41,058 bases of DNA. It comes from JAPOQD01 sp964620555. GTDB taxonomy: Bacteria > Pseudomonadota > Gammaproteobacteria > Pseudomonadales > Halieaceae. The stretch is taken from contig CAZUGZ010000014.1 of assembly GCA_964620555.1 (NCBI GenBank), positions 1 to 41,058 of the forward strand, given 5' to 3'. Both the position numbers and the translations under genes were made by a program. The notes below the pieces were generated by a model. The model made no database searches. It had not been told where the DNA came from and was given only the letters and a program-made list of their open reading frames with translations. This document shows positions 1 through 8,321 of the stretch, piece by piece; positions within the stretch are counted from its first letter, which is position 1, and every line of letters starts with the position of its first letter.

Positions 1-3000
1 CACGCCCTTCATTTTCAGCAAGCTGGAACTGCGCGGTCTGGCGACCACCATCCGCGCCGCCAAGAAAATGGTGGAACGGGAACCACCCGAGGTCTGGGAT
101 ATCCTGGCCGAAGTGATTCGCGAGCACCCGGTGCTGCTGAACCGCGCCCCGACCCTGCACCGCCTGGGCATCCAGGCCTTCGAGCCGGTGTTGATCGAGG
201 GCAAGGCGATCCAGTTGCACCCGCTGGTGTGTGCGGCCTACAACGCGGATTTCGACGGCGACCAGATGGCGGTTCACGTACCGCTTACCCTGGAAGCGCA
301 GTTGGAGGCGCGCGCGCTGATGATGTCCACCAACAACATCCTGTCGCCCGCCAACGGCGAGCCGATCATCGTGCCGTCCCAGGATGTGGTGCTGGGTCTC
401 TACTACATGACCCGCGACCGCATCAACGTCCCGGGAGAGGGCATGGTATTCGCCGACACCACGGAAGTGAGCCGCGCCTATGCCTCCGGCAACGTTCACC
501 TGCACGCGCGCGTCAAGGTCCGCGTCGAGCAAAACCTGCTCGGTGAAGAGGGTGAATTCGTCAAACACAGTTCCATCGAAGAGACCACCGTCGGGCGCGC
601 CCTGCTGTGGGAAATCGTCCCCGATGGCCTGCCCTACAGGATGATCAATCAGCCCATGACCAAGCGGGAAATTTCCCGGGTCATCAACCAGTGCTATCGG
701 GTGGTGGGGTTGAAGGCCACGGTGGTCTTTGCCGACCGCCTGATGTACATGGGCTACGAGTACTCCACCCGCTCCGGCGCCTCGATCGGGGTCAACGATT
801 TCGAAATTCCCGGGGAGAAGGCCGAAATCATCGGCCAGGCCGTCACCGAGGTCAAGGACATCGAAGATCAGTACGCCTCCGGCCTGGTTACCCAGGGAGA
901 GAAGTACAACAAGGTGGTGGACATCTGGTCCCGCGCCAACGACCTGGTCTCCAAATCCATGATGGAGGGCCTCAGCAAGGAGCGCGTGGTCAACCGCGAG
1001 GGTGAGGAGGAAGAGCAGCCGTCCTTCAATTCCGTCTACATCTACGCCGACTCCGGCGCCCGCGGTTCGCCCGCGCAGATTCGTCAGTTGGCCGGCATGC
1101 GCGGGCTGATGGCGAAGCCGGACGGCTCCATTATCGAGACGCCCATCACCGCCAATTTCCGCGAGGGTCTGAACATCCTGCAATACTTCATCTCCACCCA
1201 CGGTGCCCGCAAGGGCCTGGCGGATACCGCGCTGAAGACTGCCAACTCCGGCTACCTGACGCGCCGACTGGTGGATGTGGCCCAGGACGTGGTAGTGACC
1301 GAAGAGGACTGCAAGACGGACCACGGCCTGCTGATGACGCCGGTGATCGACGGCGGCGACATCATCGAATCCCTGGGCGACCGGGTGCTGGGCCGCATCG
1401 TCTGCCGGGATGTTCTCAAGCCCGGCTCCAGCGAAGAGATCGCGGTGACCGCCGGCACCATGCTGGACGAAAGCTGGGTCGAGCGGCTGGAGGACCTGGG
1501 CATCGACGAGGTGGAAGTGCGCTCGCCGATCACCTGTGAAACCGAGCACGGCATCTGTTCGGTTTGTTACGGGCGCGACCTGGCGCGTGGCCACAAGGTC
1601 AATTTGGGCGAAGCGGTGGGCGTGGTTGCCGCCCAGTCCATCGGTGAACCGGGCACCCAGCTCACCATGCGTACCTTCCACATCGGTGGCGCCGCCTCCC
1701 GCGCCACTGCCTCGGACAACATTCAGGTGAAGGGCAACGGTACAGTGCGCCTGCACAATCTGAAGTTCGTGTCGCGCAGCGATGACACCCTGGTGGCGGT
1801 GAGCCGCTCCGGGGCGCTGGTGGTTTCCGATGAGCGCGGCCGCGAGCGGGAACGCTACAAGCTGCCCTATGGAGCGGTGATCCGGGTTGCCGACCAGGCC
1901 GCGGTCAAGGCCGGCCAGGTAGTGGCCACCTGGGACCCCCATGCCCACCCGATCATTACCGAAGTGGCGGGTATCGCGCAGTTTTCCGAAATGGAAGAGG
2001 GCATCAGTGTCCACCGCCAGACCGATGAGTTGACCGGCCTGTCGAAGATCGAAGTGATGGACCCGGCGGAACGGCCGGCGGCGGGCAAGGACCTGCGCCC
2101 CACGGTTACCCTGGTCGACGACGACGGCAAGGAACAGAGCTCGGGCGCCGACGCCGAAGACGTGCACGCGCGCTACCTGCTGCCTGCCAAGGCCATCGTC
2201 AGTCTGGAAGACGGGGCCAGAGTGAATGTCGGTGACGTGATCGCCAGCATTCCCCAGGAAGGCACCAAGACCCGCGATATCACCGGTGGTCTGCCACGGG
2301 TAGCCGACCTGTTCGAGGCGCGCAAGCCCAAGGAGCCCGCCATTCTGGCGGAAATCAGCGGCGCAGTGAGCTTCGGAAAGGAAACCAAGGGCAAGCGCCG
2401 CCTGGTCATCACTCCCACCGACGGCAAGCCGTTGCCCGATGGCAGCGAGCACTACGAAGTGCTGATTCCCAAGTGGCGCAAATTGTCGGTGTTCGAAGGG
2501 GAGAGTGTGGAGAAGGGGGAAGTGGTCTCCGAGGGTTCACCCAGCCCCCACGACATTCTGCGCCTCAAGGGCATCGAGGAACTGGCCAGGTACATCGTCA
2601 ACGAGATTCAGGATGTGTACCGCCTGCAGGGGGTGAAGATCAACGACAAGCACATCGAAGTGATCGTGCGGCAGATGCTGCGCAAGGTGCAGATTACCGC
2701 CCCCGGAGATTCCACGATGATCAAGGGCGAACAGGTGGAGTACACCACCTTCCTGGAGGAGAACGAGCGCCTGATTGCCAAGGGTGCCGAGCCGGCCCGC
2801 GGTCAGCGGGAACTGCTGGGCATCACCAAGGCCTCGCTGGCCACCGAGAGCTTCATCTCGGCGGCTTCGTTCCAGGAGACCACGCGGGTGCTCACCGAAG
2901 CTGCGGTCACCGGCAAGCGCGACAGCCTGCGGGGCCTCAAGGAGAATGTGGTGGTGGGCCGCCTGATCCCGGCGGGAACCGGCCTGGCCTACCACGAGGA

Positions 3001-3103
3001 GCGCCGTCGCCAGCGCCTACGGGACCTGGAGCTGGCCGAGAGCGGCGTCAGCGCCGAGGACATCGAAGCGGCCCTGACCGAGGCTCTGCAGGCGGATACC
3101 TGA
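1..3103 (+). CDS. rpoC: DNA-directed RNA polymerase subunit beta' (5' partial)
   Basis: Largest subunit of RNA polymerase, carrying the catalytic magnesium. The reading frame is open from base 2, so the gene continues off the left edge. About 1033 codons are present, matching roughly E. coli beta' residue 378 to the end. The active-site motif NADFDGDQM is at fragment residues 81-89. The second zinc site is visible as a Cys in EEDCKTDHG, then Cys-x6-Cys-x2-Cys in CETEHGICSVCYG at 1533-1570. The C-terminus keeps the VVGRLIPAGTG block. Normally rpoC is followed closely by the str operon; here accessory genes intervene. No truncation or frameshift is visible inside the window. Confidence 0.98.
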   Translation, partial: TPFIFSKLELRGLATTIRAAKKMVEREPPEVWDILAEVIREHPVLLNRAPTLHRLGIQAFEPVLIEGKAIQLHPLVCAAYNADFDGDQMAVHVPLTLEAQLEARALMMSTNNILSPANGEPIIVPSQDVVLGLYYMTRDRINVPGEGMVFADTTEVSRAYASGNVHLHARVKVRVEQNLLGEEGEFVKHSSIEETTVGRALLWEIVPDGLPYRMINQPMTKREISRVINQCYRVVGLKATVVFADRLMYMGYEYSTRSGASIGVNDFEIPGEKAEIIGQAVTEVKDIEDQYASGLVTQGEKYNKVVDIWSRANDLVSKSMMEGLSKERVVNREGEEEEQPSFNSVYIYADSGARGSPAQIRQLAGMRGLMAKPDGSIIETPITANFREGLNILQYFISTHGARKGLADTALKTANSGYLTRRLVDVAQDVVVTEEDCKTDHGLLMTPVIDGGDIIESLGDRVLGRIVCRDVLKPGSSEEIAVTAGTMLDESWVERLEDLGIDEVEVRSPITCETEHGICSVCYGRDLARGHKVNLGEAVGVVAAQSIGEPGTQLTMRTFHIGGAASRATASDNIQVKGNGTVRLHNLKFVSRSDDTLVAVSRSGALVVSDERGRERERYKLPYGAVIRVADQAAVKAGQVVATWDPHAHPIITEVAGIAQFSEMEEGISVHRQTDELTGLSKIEVMDPAERPAAGKDLRPTVTLVDDDGKEQSSGADAEDVHARYLLPAKAIVSLEDGARVNVGDVIASIPQEGTKTRDITGGLPRVADLFEARKPKEPAILAEISGAVSFGKETKGKRRLVITPTDGKPLPDGSEHYEVLIPKWRKLSVFEGESVEKGEVVSEGSPSPHDILRLKGIEELARYIVNEIQDVYRLQGVKINDKHIEVIVRQMLRKVQITAPGDSTMIKGEQVEYTTFLEENERLIAKGAEPARGQRELLGITKASLATESFISAASFQETTRVLTEAAVTGKRDSLRGLKENVVVGRLIPAGTGLAYHEERRRQRLRDLELAESGVSAEDIEAALTEALQADT

Positions 3104-3114
3104 CAGTTGGTGCG

Positions 3115-3149
3115 GCGGCCGGCTTGGTGTTGGCCCTCTGTCCGGCCGC
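3115..3149 (+). terminator. GC-rich hairpin after rpoC
   Basis: Perfect 8-bp inverted repeat GCGGCCGG (3115-3122) and CCGGCCGC (3142-3149) with a 19-nt loop, just after the rpoC stop. No T-tract follows, so it is at best a weak or Rho-assisted terminator. Confidence 0.3.
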
Positions 3150-3192
3150 GGAACCGGCATGATAAGGGTCTCGCCCCAGGTACCCGAAACCG

Positions 3193-3588
3193 ATGTTCCC
3201 GGAAACTTTCAGCAGCTATCTCTTTCTGAAGCAGATTCACATAGCCTGCGTGATTGTCTCGGCGTCCGGCTTTTTTGTGAGAGGCGTGTGGATGATTGCG
3301 AGACCGCAGCTGCTGACACTGCGCTGGGTGAAAGTGGCGCCGCATGTGGTGGATACTGTTTTGCTGCTCAGCGCCCTGGGAATGGTCTTTCAGGCACACT
3401 TCTCTCCACTGCGGCATCCCTGGCTGGCCGCCAAAATAGCCGGGCTCCTGCTGTACATCGTTCTGGGTTCCATTGCCCTGAAACGCGGCAGGACGCGGGC
3501 GGTGAGAATTACCGCATTTGCTGGTGCGCTGGCGACCCTGGGCTACATCACTTCGGTAGCTTACACAAAATCAGCGCTGCCGTTGTAA
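3193..3588 (+). CDS. SirB2-family small integral membrane protein
   Basis: Product of 131 residues with four hydrophobic stretches (about residues 10-30, 50-70, 77-95 and 105-125), typical of the SirB2 family. The family was named for an invasion-gene regulator in Salmonella but is found widely in non-pathogens; its biochemical role is not established. Family-like features are the early LKQIHIACVIVS segment and HPWLAAKIAGLLLYIVLGSIA in the third membrane segment. The ATG at 3193 is the natural start. It lies between rpoC and a convergent transporter gene. Call rests on motif and topology only. Confidence 0.75.
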   Translation: MFPETFSSYLFLKQIHIACVIVSASGFFVRGVWMIARPQLLTLRWVKVAPHVVDTVLLLSALGMVFQAHFSPLRHPWLAAKIAGLLLYIVLGSIALKRGRTRAVRITAFAGALATLGYITSVAYTKSALPL

Positions 3589-3625
3589 CCATACCCCCGA
3601 AGCCACGAATACGAGGCATGAGCCG

Positions 3626-5860
3626 TCAGGCGGGGTCCTCCCGGCCGGCTACCCCATTCCGCGGCAGGTCATCTCCCGGCCCCGTTCCGAATTGATCCGC
3701 AAACAGGTACCGGTACAGGTCGATGATCAACTCCTGCTCGTGCTCCTCCAGCCAGCGCCGGGCGCTGGGGGTGAGCAGCATCGCGCGGCACGGGTCGTCT
3801 GCCACCACCGCGGTCCTCACGCCCGCCGCCGGATCGGCGAGCCAGATCACATCACCGGGTCTGCACTGGCGGAGCCTTGCGCCCGCGGAGTCCTGGACGG
3901 AGGCACGGCCCGACACCAGCAGTTGCAGGCCTTCGCACGGGATGTCCGGGCCCGCGAGAATCTCCCCGGCGGCATAGTCCCGGGAAGCCAGCCACGGCTG
4001 CAGCGCTTCGATGAGATCCTCGAAGTGGACCTGCCGTTCCAACTGGCGGTCCAGATCCTCGGAGGCCCGCTCCAGCAACGAGGTCCGTCTCTGCTCCATC
4101 CTGGCCGCATCCGTACTCCATGCGGCGATGATGAGTTCTTCGCAGCGCTCCAGGCCGAGGTCGGCGTCCGCTTCCAGCCACAATTCCGCAAATACCGCGG
4201 GATCAATGTTCCGTTCCAGGCTGAGCCGGAGTTGCTCGGACAGACCGCTCAGGACAACCTGCACACCCGCCGCGTTCGCTCGCCGTACGGATCGCGCCAC
4301 GACGTTCACCGCCGAGAAGTCGAATCCGGAGACGTGGGTGAAGTCGATCATCAGGCAGGAAGCCCGCGATGGACCCGCCAGGGACTTCGCGAGACGGTCC
4401 GCCAGGACTCGCACGCTGCCGAAGAAGATGTATCCCTGGAGCTGGTACGCCTGTGCCTGGTCGCCCTCCGCCAGGATGATGGCGCGATCGGGAATGGAAC
4501 GGGCTTTGTTGCTGCGGCGCTCGCGCACGGTGAAGTGCGATGCAATCGGATCCACGCGGCTGAGACGAACGGCGAAGAACAACAGGGTGGCCACGGCACC
4601 GGCGCCCACACCCTCGAGCAGGCCGAAGAAGTTGATGACGACAAAAATCAGGAGGATGATGGCGTATTCCGATCCGGGCAGGCGTTTGCGGCTGCTCACC
4701 AGCCCCTCGTCCAGCATGCCGAGGCCTGCGAAGACCAGCATGGCGCCGACGAACGCGGTCGGCATCAATTCCAGCAGGCCGTCGCCGAACAGGAGCGCCA
4801 CTCCGATGACACCGGCCGCGATCACCCCGGTCAGCCGGGTGGTGGCGCCGAACAGCTTGCTGCGCAGCGATGCGGGGACGATCACCGTGGCCGCCATCCC
4901 TCCGCCGAGTCCGGCCACGATGCTGGCGGCGCCCGTCGCCTGGAACTCGCGGTCCCAGGCCAGCTCCTCGTCCACCGCGACCTCGAGTCCGGCGATGTTC
5001 ATGATGACGCAGACCAGGGCGATCACGACCAGCGTCAGCATGTTCGGCAGCTGCCCGGCCAGCGCGGACCAGTCCACGTGCGCGAGATCGGCCGGCCACA
5101 GGGCCGGCCACAGGTTTCCCTGCGCCGTACTGGTGAGCAGGAGCCCCGCCGCCCTGGCCTCGTCCCCGGAAAGGCCCAGGGCGGCAAGGGCAAGATGGTA
5201 GGCCCCGACCGCGAGCACCACGCTCGCCGGCAGGATCAGGGGGTTTCTCCAACGTTTCATGGCGCCGTACAGGGCGGCCCCGTAGGCCACGCCCGGCAGC
5301 CACGTCCACAGCGCGGCCGGCTCCAGAAGCGCCGCCGGCGTCCTCCCGTCCAGGTCCGCGCCCATCAGGGACAGGCCGGACAGGCAGACCGCCCCGCCGA
5401 TCCCGGCCACGAACCCCCCGGCCACCGGATACGGAATGAAGCGCAGCAGGTTGGCGAGCCGGAATCGTCCGATCAGCAGGCAGCACGCCCCCGTCGCGAC
5501 GGCGGCGATGATCAGCGCGCAGGCCGTGGTCGCGAATAGCGCCTCGCCCTCCGCCTCCATCGTCGCCGCAATGGTCGCCATCACGAACACGATCAGGGGA
5601 GGCAGGCCGGCGATGACACCCCGGTATCCGCCCAGAAGGGCGACGAGCAGGCAGGCGGCGAAGTTTCCGAACAGCACCAGGCCGACGCCCTGGGAGGTAT
5701 ACGGGGCCAGGGCTCCGGAGAAGATGAAGGTGCCGAAGGCCACCTGGGCGGCCAGCAGGGCGAGACCCGAACTGATCCCGACCGACAGCGCCGGAAGCCA
5801 TGCCGAGCGTGGAATATCGGCCCGAAGTACGTCAGCGAGCTGCCGCAGTGGCGATTTCAT
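3626..5860 (-). CDS. SulP-family anion transporter with STAS and CNB-like domains
   Basis: 744-residue inner-membrane protein. Residues about 20-430 are the multi-helix SulP/SLC26 transporter core, whose family members move sulfate, bicarbonate or other anions. Residues about 460-580 form a STAS domain (IDFTHVSGFDFSAVNVV is the signature strand-helix). Residues about 605-715 resemble a cyclic-nucleotide-binding fold (ILAGPDIPCEGLQLLVSG, then a jelly-roll pattern). The CNB phosphate-binding cassette is degenerate: RTA is present but the preceding FGE is not recognisable, so ligand binding is doubtful. ATG at 5858-5860 was chosen because the protein starts just before the first transporter helices. 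Substrate cannot be told from sequence. It is convergent with the SirB2-like gene. Confidence 0.88.
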   Translation of the reverse strand: MKSPLRQLADVLRADIPRSAWLPALSVGISSGLALLAAQVAFGTFIFSGALAPYTSQGVGLVLFGNFAACLLVALLGGYRGVIAGLPPLIVFVMATIAATMEAEGEALFATTACALIIAAVATGACCLLIGRFRLANLLRFIPYPVAGGFVAGIGGAVCLSGLSLMGADLDGRTPAALLEPAALWTWLPGVAYGAALYGAMKRWRNPLILPASVVLAVGAYHLALAALGLSGDEARAAGLLLTSTAQGNLWPALWPADLAHVDWSALAGQLPNMLTLVVIALVCVIMNIAGLEVAVDEELAWDREFQATGAASIVAGLGGGMAATVIVPASLRSKLFGATTRLTGVIAAGVIGVALLFGDGLLELMPTAFVGAMLVFAGLGMLDEGLVSSRKRLPGSEYAIILLIFVVINFFGLLEGVGAGAVATLLFFAVRLSRVDPIASHFTVRERRSNKARSIPDRAIILAEGDQAQAYQLQGYIFFGSVRVLADRLAKSLAGPSRASCLMIDFTHVSGFDFSAVNVVARSVRRANAAGVQVVLSGLSEQLRLSLERNIDPAVFAELWLEADADLGLERCEELIIAAWSTDAARMEQRRTSLLERASEDLDRQLERQVHFEDLIEALQPWLASRDYAAGEILAGPDIPCEGLQLLVSGRASVQDSAGARLRQCRPGDVIWLADPAAGVRTAVVADDPCRAMLLTPSARRWLEEHEQELIIDLYRYLFADQFGTGPGDDLPRNGVAGREDPA

Positions 5861-5927
5861 CCTGAGGCCTTTTTGGAATGGGAATGATTATATACGTATC
5901 GCCCCGAATTAGGGCCCCTTGATCTGG

Positions 5928-7496
5928 TCACCGCTTTTGCCCAAGTCCGCCATTTTCTTTGGCTGAAACTTCGCGGGACCGTCGAACACGATCGGCAATG
6001 AACTTCGCGAATGGTTCGATGTCGACTTCGACGCTCGCAGCCTCCAGGGCGGCCAGGTAACGCTCCCGGTCATCCACACGGATGACGGTCCAGGGATATC
6101 CTCCGGAAGCCAGCATCACGTTCATCAGGAAACGCGCCAGGCGCCCGTTTCCATCTGGATAGGGGTGTATGTAGCCAAACAACCAATGGCCGAGAACCGC
6201 GCGCACGGAGGGTTCCTTTTCCTCGGCCAACAGATCGAACAGAGTCGGCATGGCGTGGCGGACGGCTTCCGGCCTCGGGGGCACATGTCGGGAGGTTCTC
6301 AGGAAGACGGCATCGTTTCGATATCCGGCGAGTGCCTCCGCTCCAGCAAGACCGGCTGCAACGCTCGGCTGAAAGAGTTCACGATACCAGCCTCCGAGAC
6401 TGCGACTGACCAATTGGCCCGGGGCGGCACCCGCGATGACCTTTTTCACGTCTTCCTTTACGAGCTGAAAGGCCTGCCAATACCCCCTGGCCGCCAATGC
6501 ATCGCGGCTCTCTCGATCATTGTCGTGATCGTCCGGATTCCACGCGCCCGAGTGCACCCGATCGACGAGCCAGGGTGTGACGCGGTATCCCTCGATCGAC
6601 AACGAATGGTAGGCATCGCTCGGATAAATTTCCTCGACCGCCTGGAGGTACGTCTCACGATCATTCGGCAAGCCCGGTGCCGCCGTCAGGTTCTCCAGAA
6701 CGGTCGCCCTGTGGTTTTTCCACAGCACTCTCAACCGGGCGGCAATCGGTGCGGCACCATCTGCAATCTCCGCCAGTTCCTGATTTTCCTCGAACGGGTC
6801 GGTTTCGCGGATTGTGTAGTCTGCGGCTTTCATGGTGGAAGCGATATCGTCGGCGATAGCGCCTTTGCCGATCCGTCGGAACGCCCCGACAAGGCGACCG
6901 GCGACAGCGGAATGACCACCAGCCAATAGCCTGCGAAGTATGTCACCTGGCTCCGTGACCTGTGACAGGACGACCTGCGCTTCGACCGGATTGCGCCGGT
7001 AGAACGCACTCGGGACTTTGGTGAGAGCGGCACATACAGAATAGAGTTGGAGTCCGCCTGCCTCGACGATATCGTCTTTGGGCGGCATGTCTTTTTGCTT
7101 GAGATCGTAAACAGAGGTTTCGAACGGCAGATTGATCGTGTTGTTCGTTCCTCGTGGGCTATAGATGATTGCCTGCGTGGGAATTACGGTGTTTCCGGCG
7201 TGCAGCAGCAACGATTGTTCCGGTGACAGGTGCCAGTTTCCCGCAAACCGCTTCCGGCAATAGACGGCACAGAATTCCCAGAATGACGCATACCATGGTG
7301 TGCTGTCGCCTGCCGTGGAACCGGGACTTGCCGAGATGAGCCACCCCTTCATGACCTCCTGGAGAAACCCGTTTTTCACCAGACGTTCGCGGTGGACCCG
7401 CCCGAACTCCCGGGACTGGAACACCCGCCGCCCGCCAGCCTGAAGCTTCTTCAGGACATCGAGCGAATCCGCCAGTTTTTCATGTGGTCCAGCCAA
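5928..7496 (-). CDS. Fic-domain protein (putative AMP-transferase) with N-terminal DNA-binding-like region
   Basis: 522 residues from a TTG start at 7496, chosen because AAGGAG (7503-7508) lies 6 nt upstream. A longer reading from 7574 would translate the direct-repeat array and is unlikely. The Fic catalytic motif HPYPDGNGRLAR is near residue 443 (Tyr in place of the usual Phe), followed by YPWTVIRV. The motif SLSIEG near residues 296-301 matches the [S/T]xxxE[G/N] inhibitory-helix signature that blocks ATP binding in self-inhibited Fic proteins. The first ~60 residues (LKKLQAGGRRVFQSREF, RLVKNGFLQEV) look like a winged-helix segment of AbiEi type; this is inference. Known role of the family: transfer of AMP to target proteins. 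The target is unknown here. Confidence 0.85.
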   Translation of the reverse strand: MAGPHEKLADSLDVLKKLQAGGRRVFQSREFGRVHRERLVKNGFLQEVMKGWLISASPGSTAGDSTPWYASFWEFCAVYCRKRFAGNWHLSPEQSLLLHAGNTVIPTQAIIYSPRGTNNTINLPFETSVYDLKQKDMPPKDDIVEAGGLQLYSVCAALTKVPSAFYRRNPVEAQVVLSQVTEPGDILRRLLAGGHSAVAGRLVGAFRRIGKGAIADDIASTMKAADYTIRETDPFEENQELAEIADGAAPIAARLRVLWKNHRATVLENLTAAPGLPNDRETYLQAVEEIYPSDAYHSLSIEGYRVTPWLVDRVHSGAWNPDDHDNDRESRDALAARGYWQAFQLVKEDVKKVIAGAAPGQLVSRSLGGWYRELFQPSVAAGLAGAEALAGYRNDAVFLRTSRHVPPRPEAVRHAMPTLFDLLAEEKEPSVRAVLGHWLFGYIHPYPDGNGRLARFLMNVMLASGGYPWTVIRVDDRERYLAALEAASVEVDIEPFAKFIADRVRRSREVSAKENGGLGQKR

Positions 7497-7518
7497 CCGG
7501 CTCTCCTTCGTTTGAACG

Positions 7519-7638
7519 CAAGTACATTTTGCTGCGTCATTCCAAGTATATAACGCTGCGTGATCACAAGTCAATAACGTTGTTTGGGTGCAAGTTTATT
7601 ATGCCGCGCGATCACAAGTAGAAAATGCGAAGGAGTAT
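7519..7638. repeat. Five 24-bp tandem direct repeats upstream of the Fic gene
   Basis: CAAGT begins at 7519, 7543, 7567, 7591 and 7615, an exact 24-base period. Units 2 and 4 are alike at 19 of 24 positions and end GCTGCGTGATCA and GCCGCGCGATCA. Units 1 and 3 are diverged, and unit 5 keeps only its first half (to about 7629). The array is AT-richer than its surroundings. No spacers separate the units, so it is not CRISPR. It most resembles a tandem operator. Confidence 0.85.
7545..7574 (-). promoter_or_regulatory. Predicted sigma70 promoter inside the repeat array, reading into the Fic gene
   Basis: On the minus strand TTGACT (7574-7569) is followed after 18 bases by TATACT (7550-7545). The -35 lies across the start of repeat unit 3 and the -10 in unit 2, so any protein bound to the repeats would occlude RNA polymerase. 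Transcription would begin near 7538, about 40 bases before the TTG start. Confidence 0.55.
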
Positions 7639-7694
7639 GGGGATTGAGGCCGAAGGGCCGGAACGGCGGGAATCGCCTTGTCCCGATGTCACCG

Positions 7695-8246
7695 TTAGCG
7701 GCCCAACAGCCGGCCAATTGCCGGTTTGCCTTCCTCTATCTCTTCTTCAGTCAGGCCGGCAAGTTCGTGTGGAAAGACCAGCCACTTGTCGGTCACGTGG
7801 AGGTGGTAATCCGGAACCAGGCTGGTCCGGTTATTGCCTGGCTTGTACCACGGACACGCGATCCTGGTGCGGTGGCGTATCCCGTCTCCGTAGTGTTCCC
7901 CCAGTTTTTCCATGATGGTTCCATAACTGTTACCGGAATCGAACACGTCATCGACGATCAGTACCTTGTCGTCCTTGTCCGTGTGGCTATAGATGTAGTC
8001 GAGCCCCGTAACTGCGACATTCGCCGCCCGATCATTGATCCCGGAATAGGATTTCGCCCTGACGGCAATGTGATCGGTTGCTATGCCCAGGTATTCGAAA
8101 TACTCCTGCACGGCTATGGCGATGGGGGAGCCACCACGCCAGATACCGACGATCAATTCCGGCCGAAATCCACTTTCGTGAACGCGGGCAGCAAGCCTGA
8201 AGGAATCCTCCAGTAACTCCTGGGCGGTTATGAAATGTTTTTCCAC
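7695..8246 (-). CDS. Phosphoribosyltransferase, hypoxanthine/xanthine-type
   Basis: 183-residue cytosolic enzyme of the type I PRTase fold. The PRPP-binding loop VLIVDDVFDSGNSY is at residues 95-108, with the two acidic residues and the small-residue turn needed for ribose-phosphate binding. An early LIVGIWRGGSPIAIAVQEYF contributes the pyrophosphate loop. The WLVFPHE segment near the C-terminus resembles the base-recognition hood of bacterial xanthine/hypoxanthine-guanine PRTases (COG2236-like). The family converts a purine base plus PRPP to its nucleotide; the exact base is not certain. The start is GTG at 8246. It is on the same strand as the Fic gene, 198 bases upstream of it. Confidence 0.85.
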   Translation of the reverse strand: MEKHFITAQELLEDSFRLAARVHESGFRPELIVGIWRGGSPIAIAVQEYFEYLGIATDHIAVRAKSYSGINDRAANVAVTGLDYIYSHTDKDDKVLIVDDVFDSGNSYGTIMEKLGEHYGDGIRHRTRIACPWYKPGNNRTSLVPDYHLHVTDKWLVFPHELAGLTEEEIEEGKPAIGRLLGR

Positions 8247-8321
8247 TGCTCGATTGTAGCGTGCCGACTGCGGCCGGCCCAGAATCCGTCCCGTTTCCCC
8301 ACGGGTCAGGCCGGTGCCGCT

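Noticed and set aside
3692..5539. 615-codon plus-strand open frame opposite the SulP gene
   Set aside because: It is the antisense shadow of a clear SulP-STAS reading, is rich in Gln/Arg/Gly/His without any domain, and has no credible ribosome site.
5887..5892. Minus-strand TATAAT upstream of the SulP gene
   Set aside because: A good -10 but no -35-like or extended -10 sequence at the right distance; not strong enough to annotate.
7519..7638. CRISPR array or transposon-end interpretation of the 24-bp repeats
   Set aside because: Units are directly contiguous with no spacers, are diverged, and have no inverted partner or target duplication nearby.
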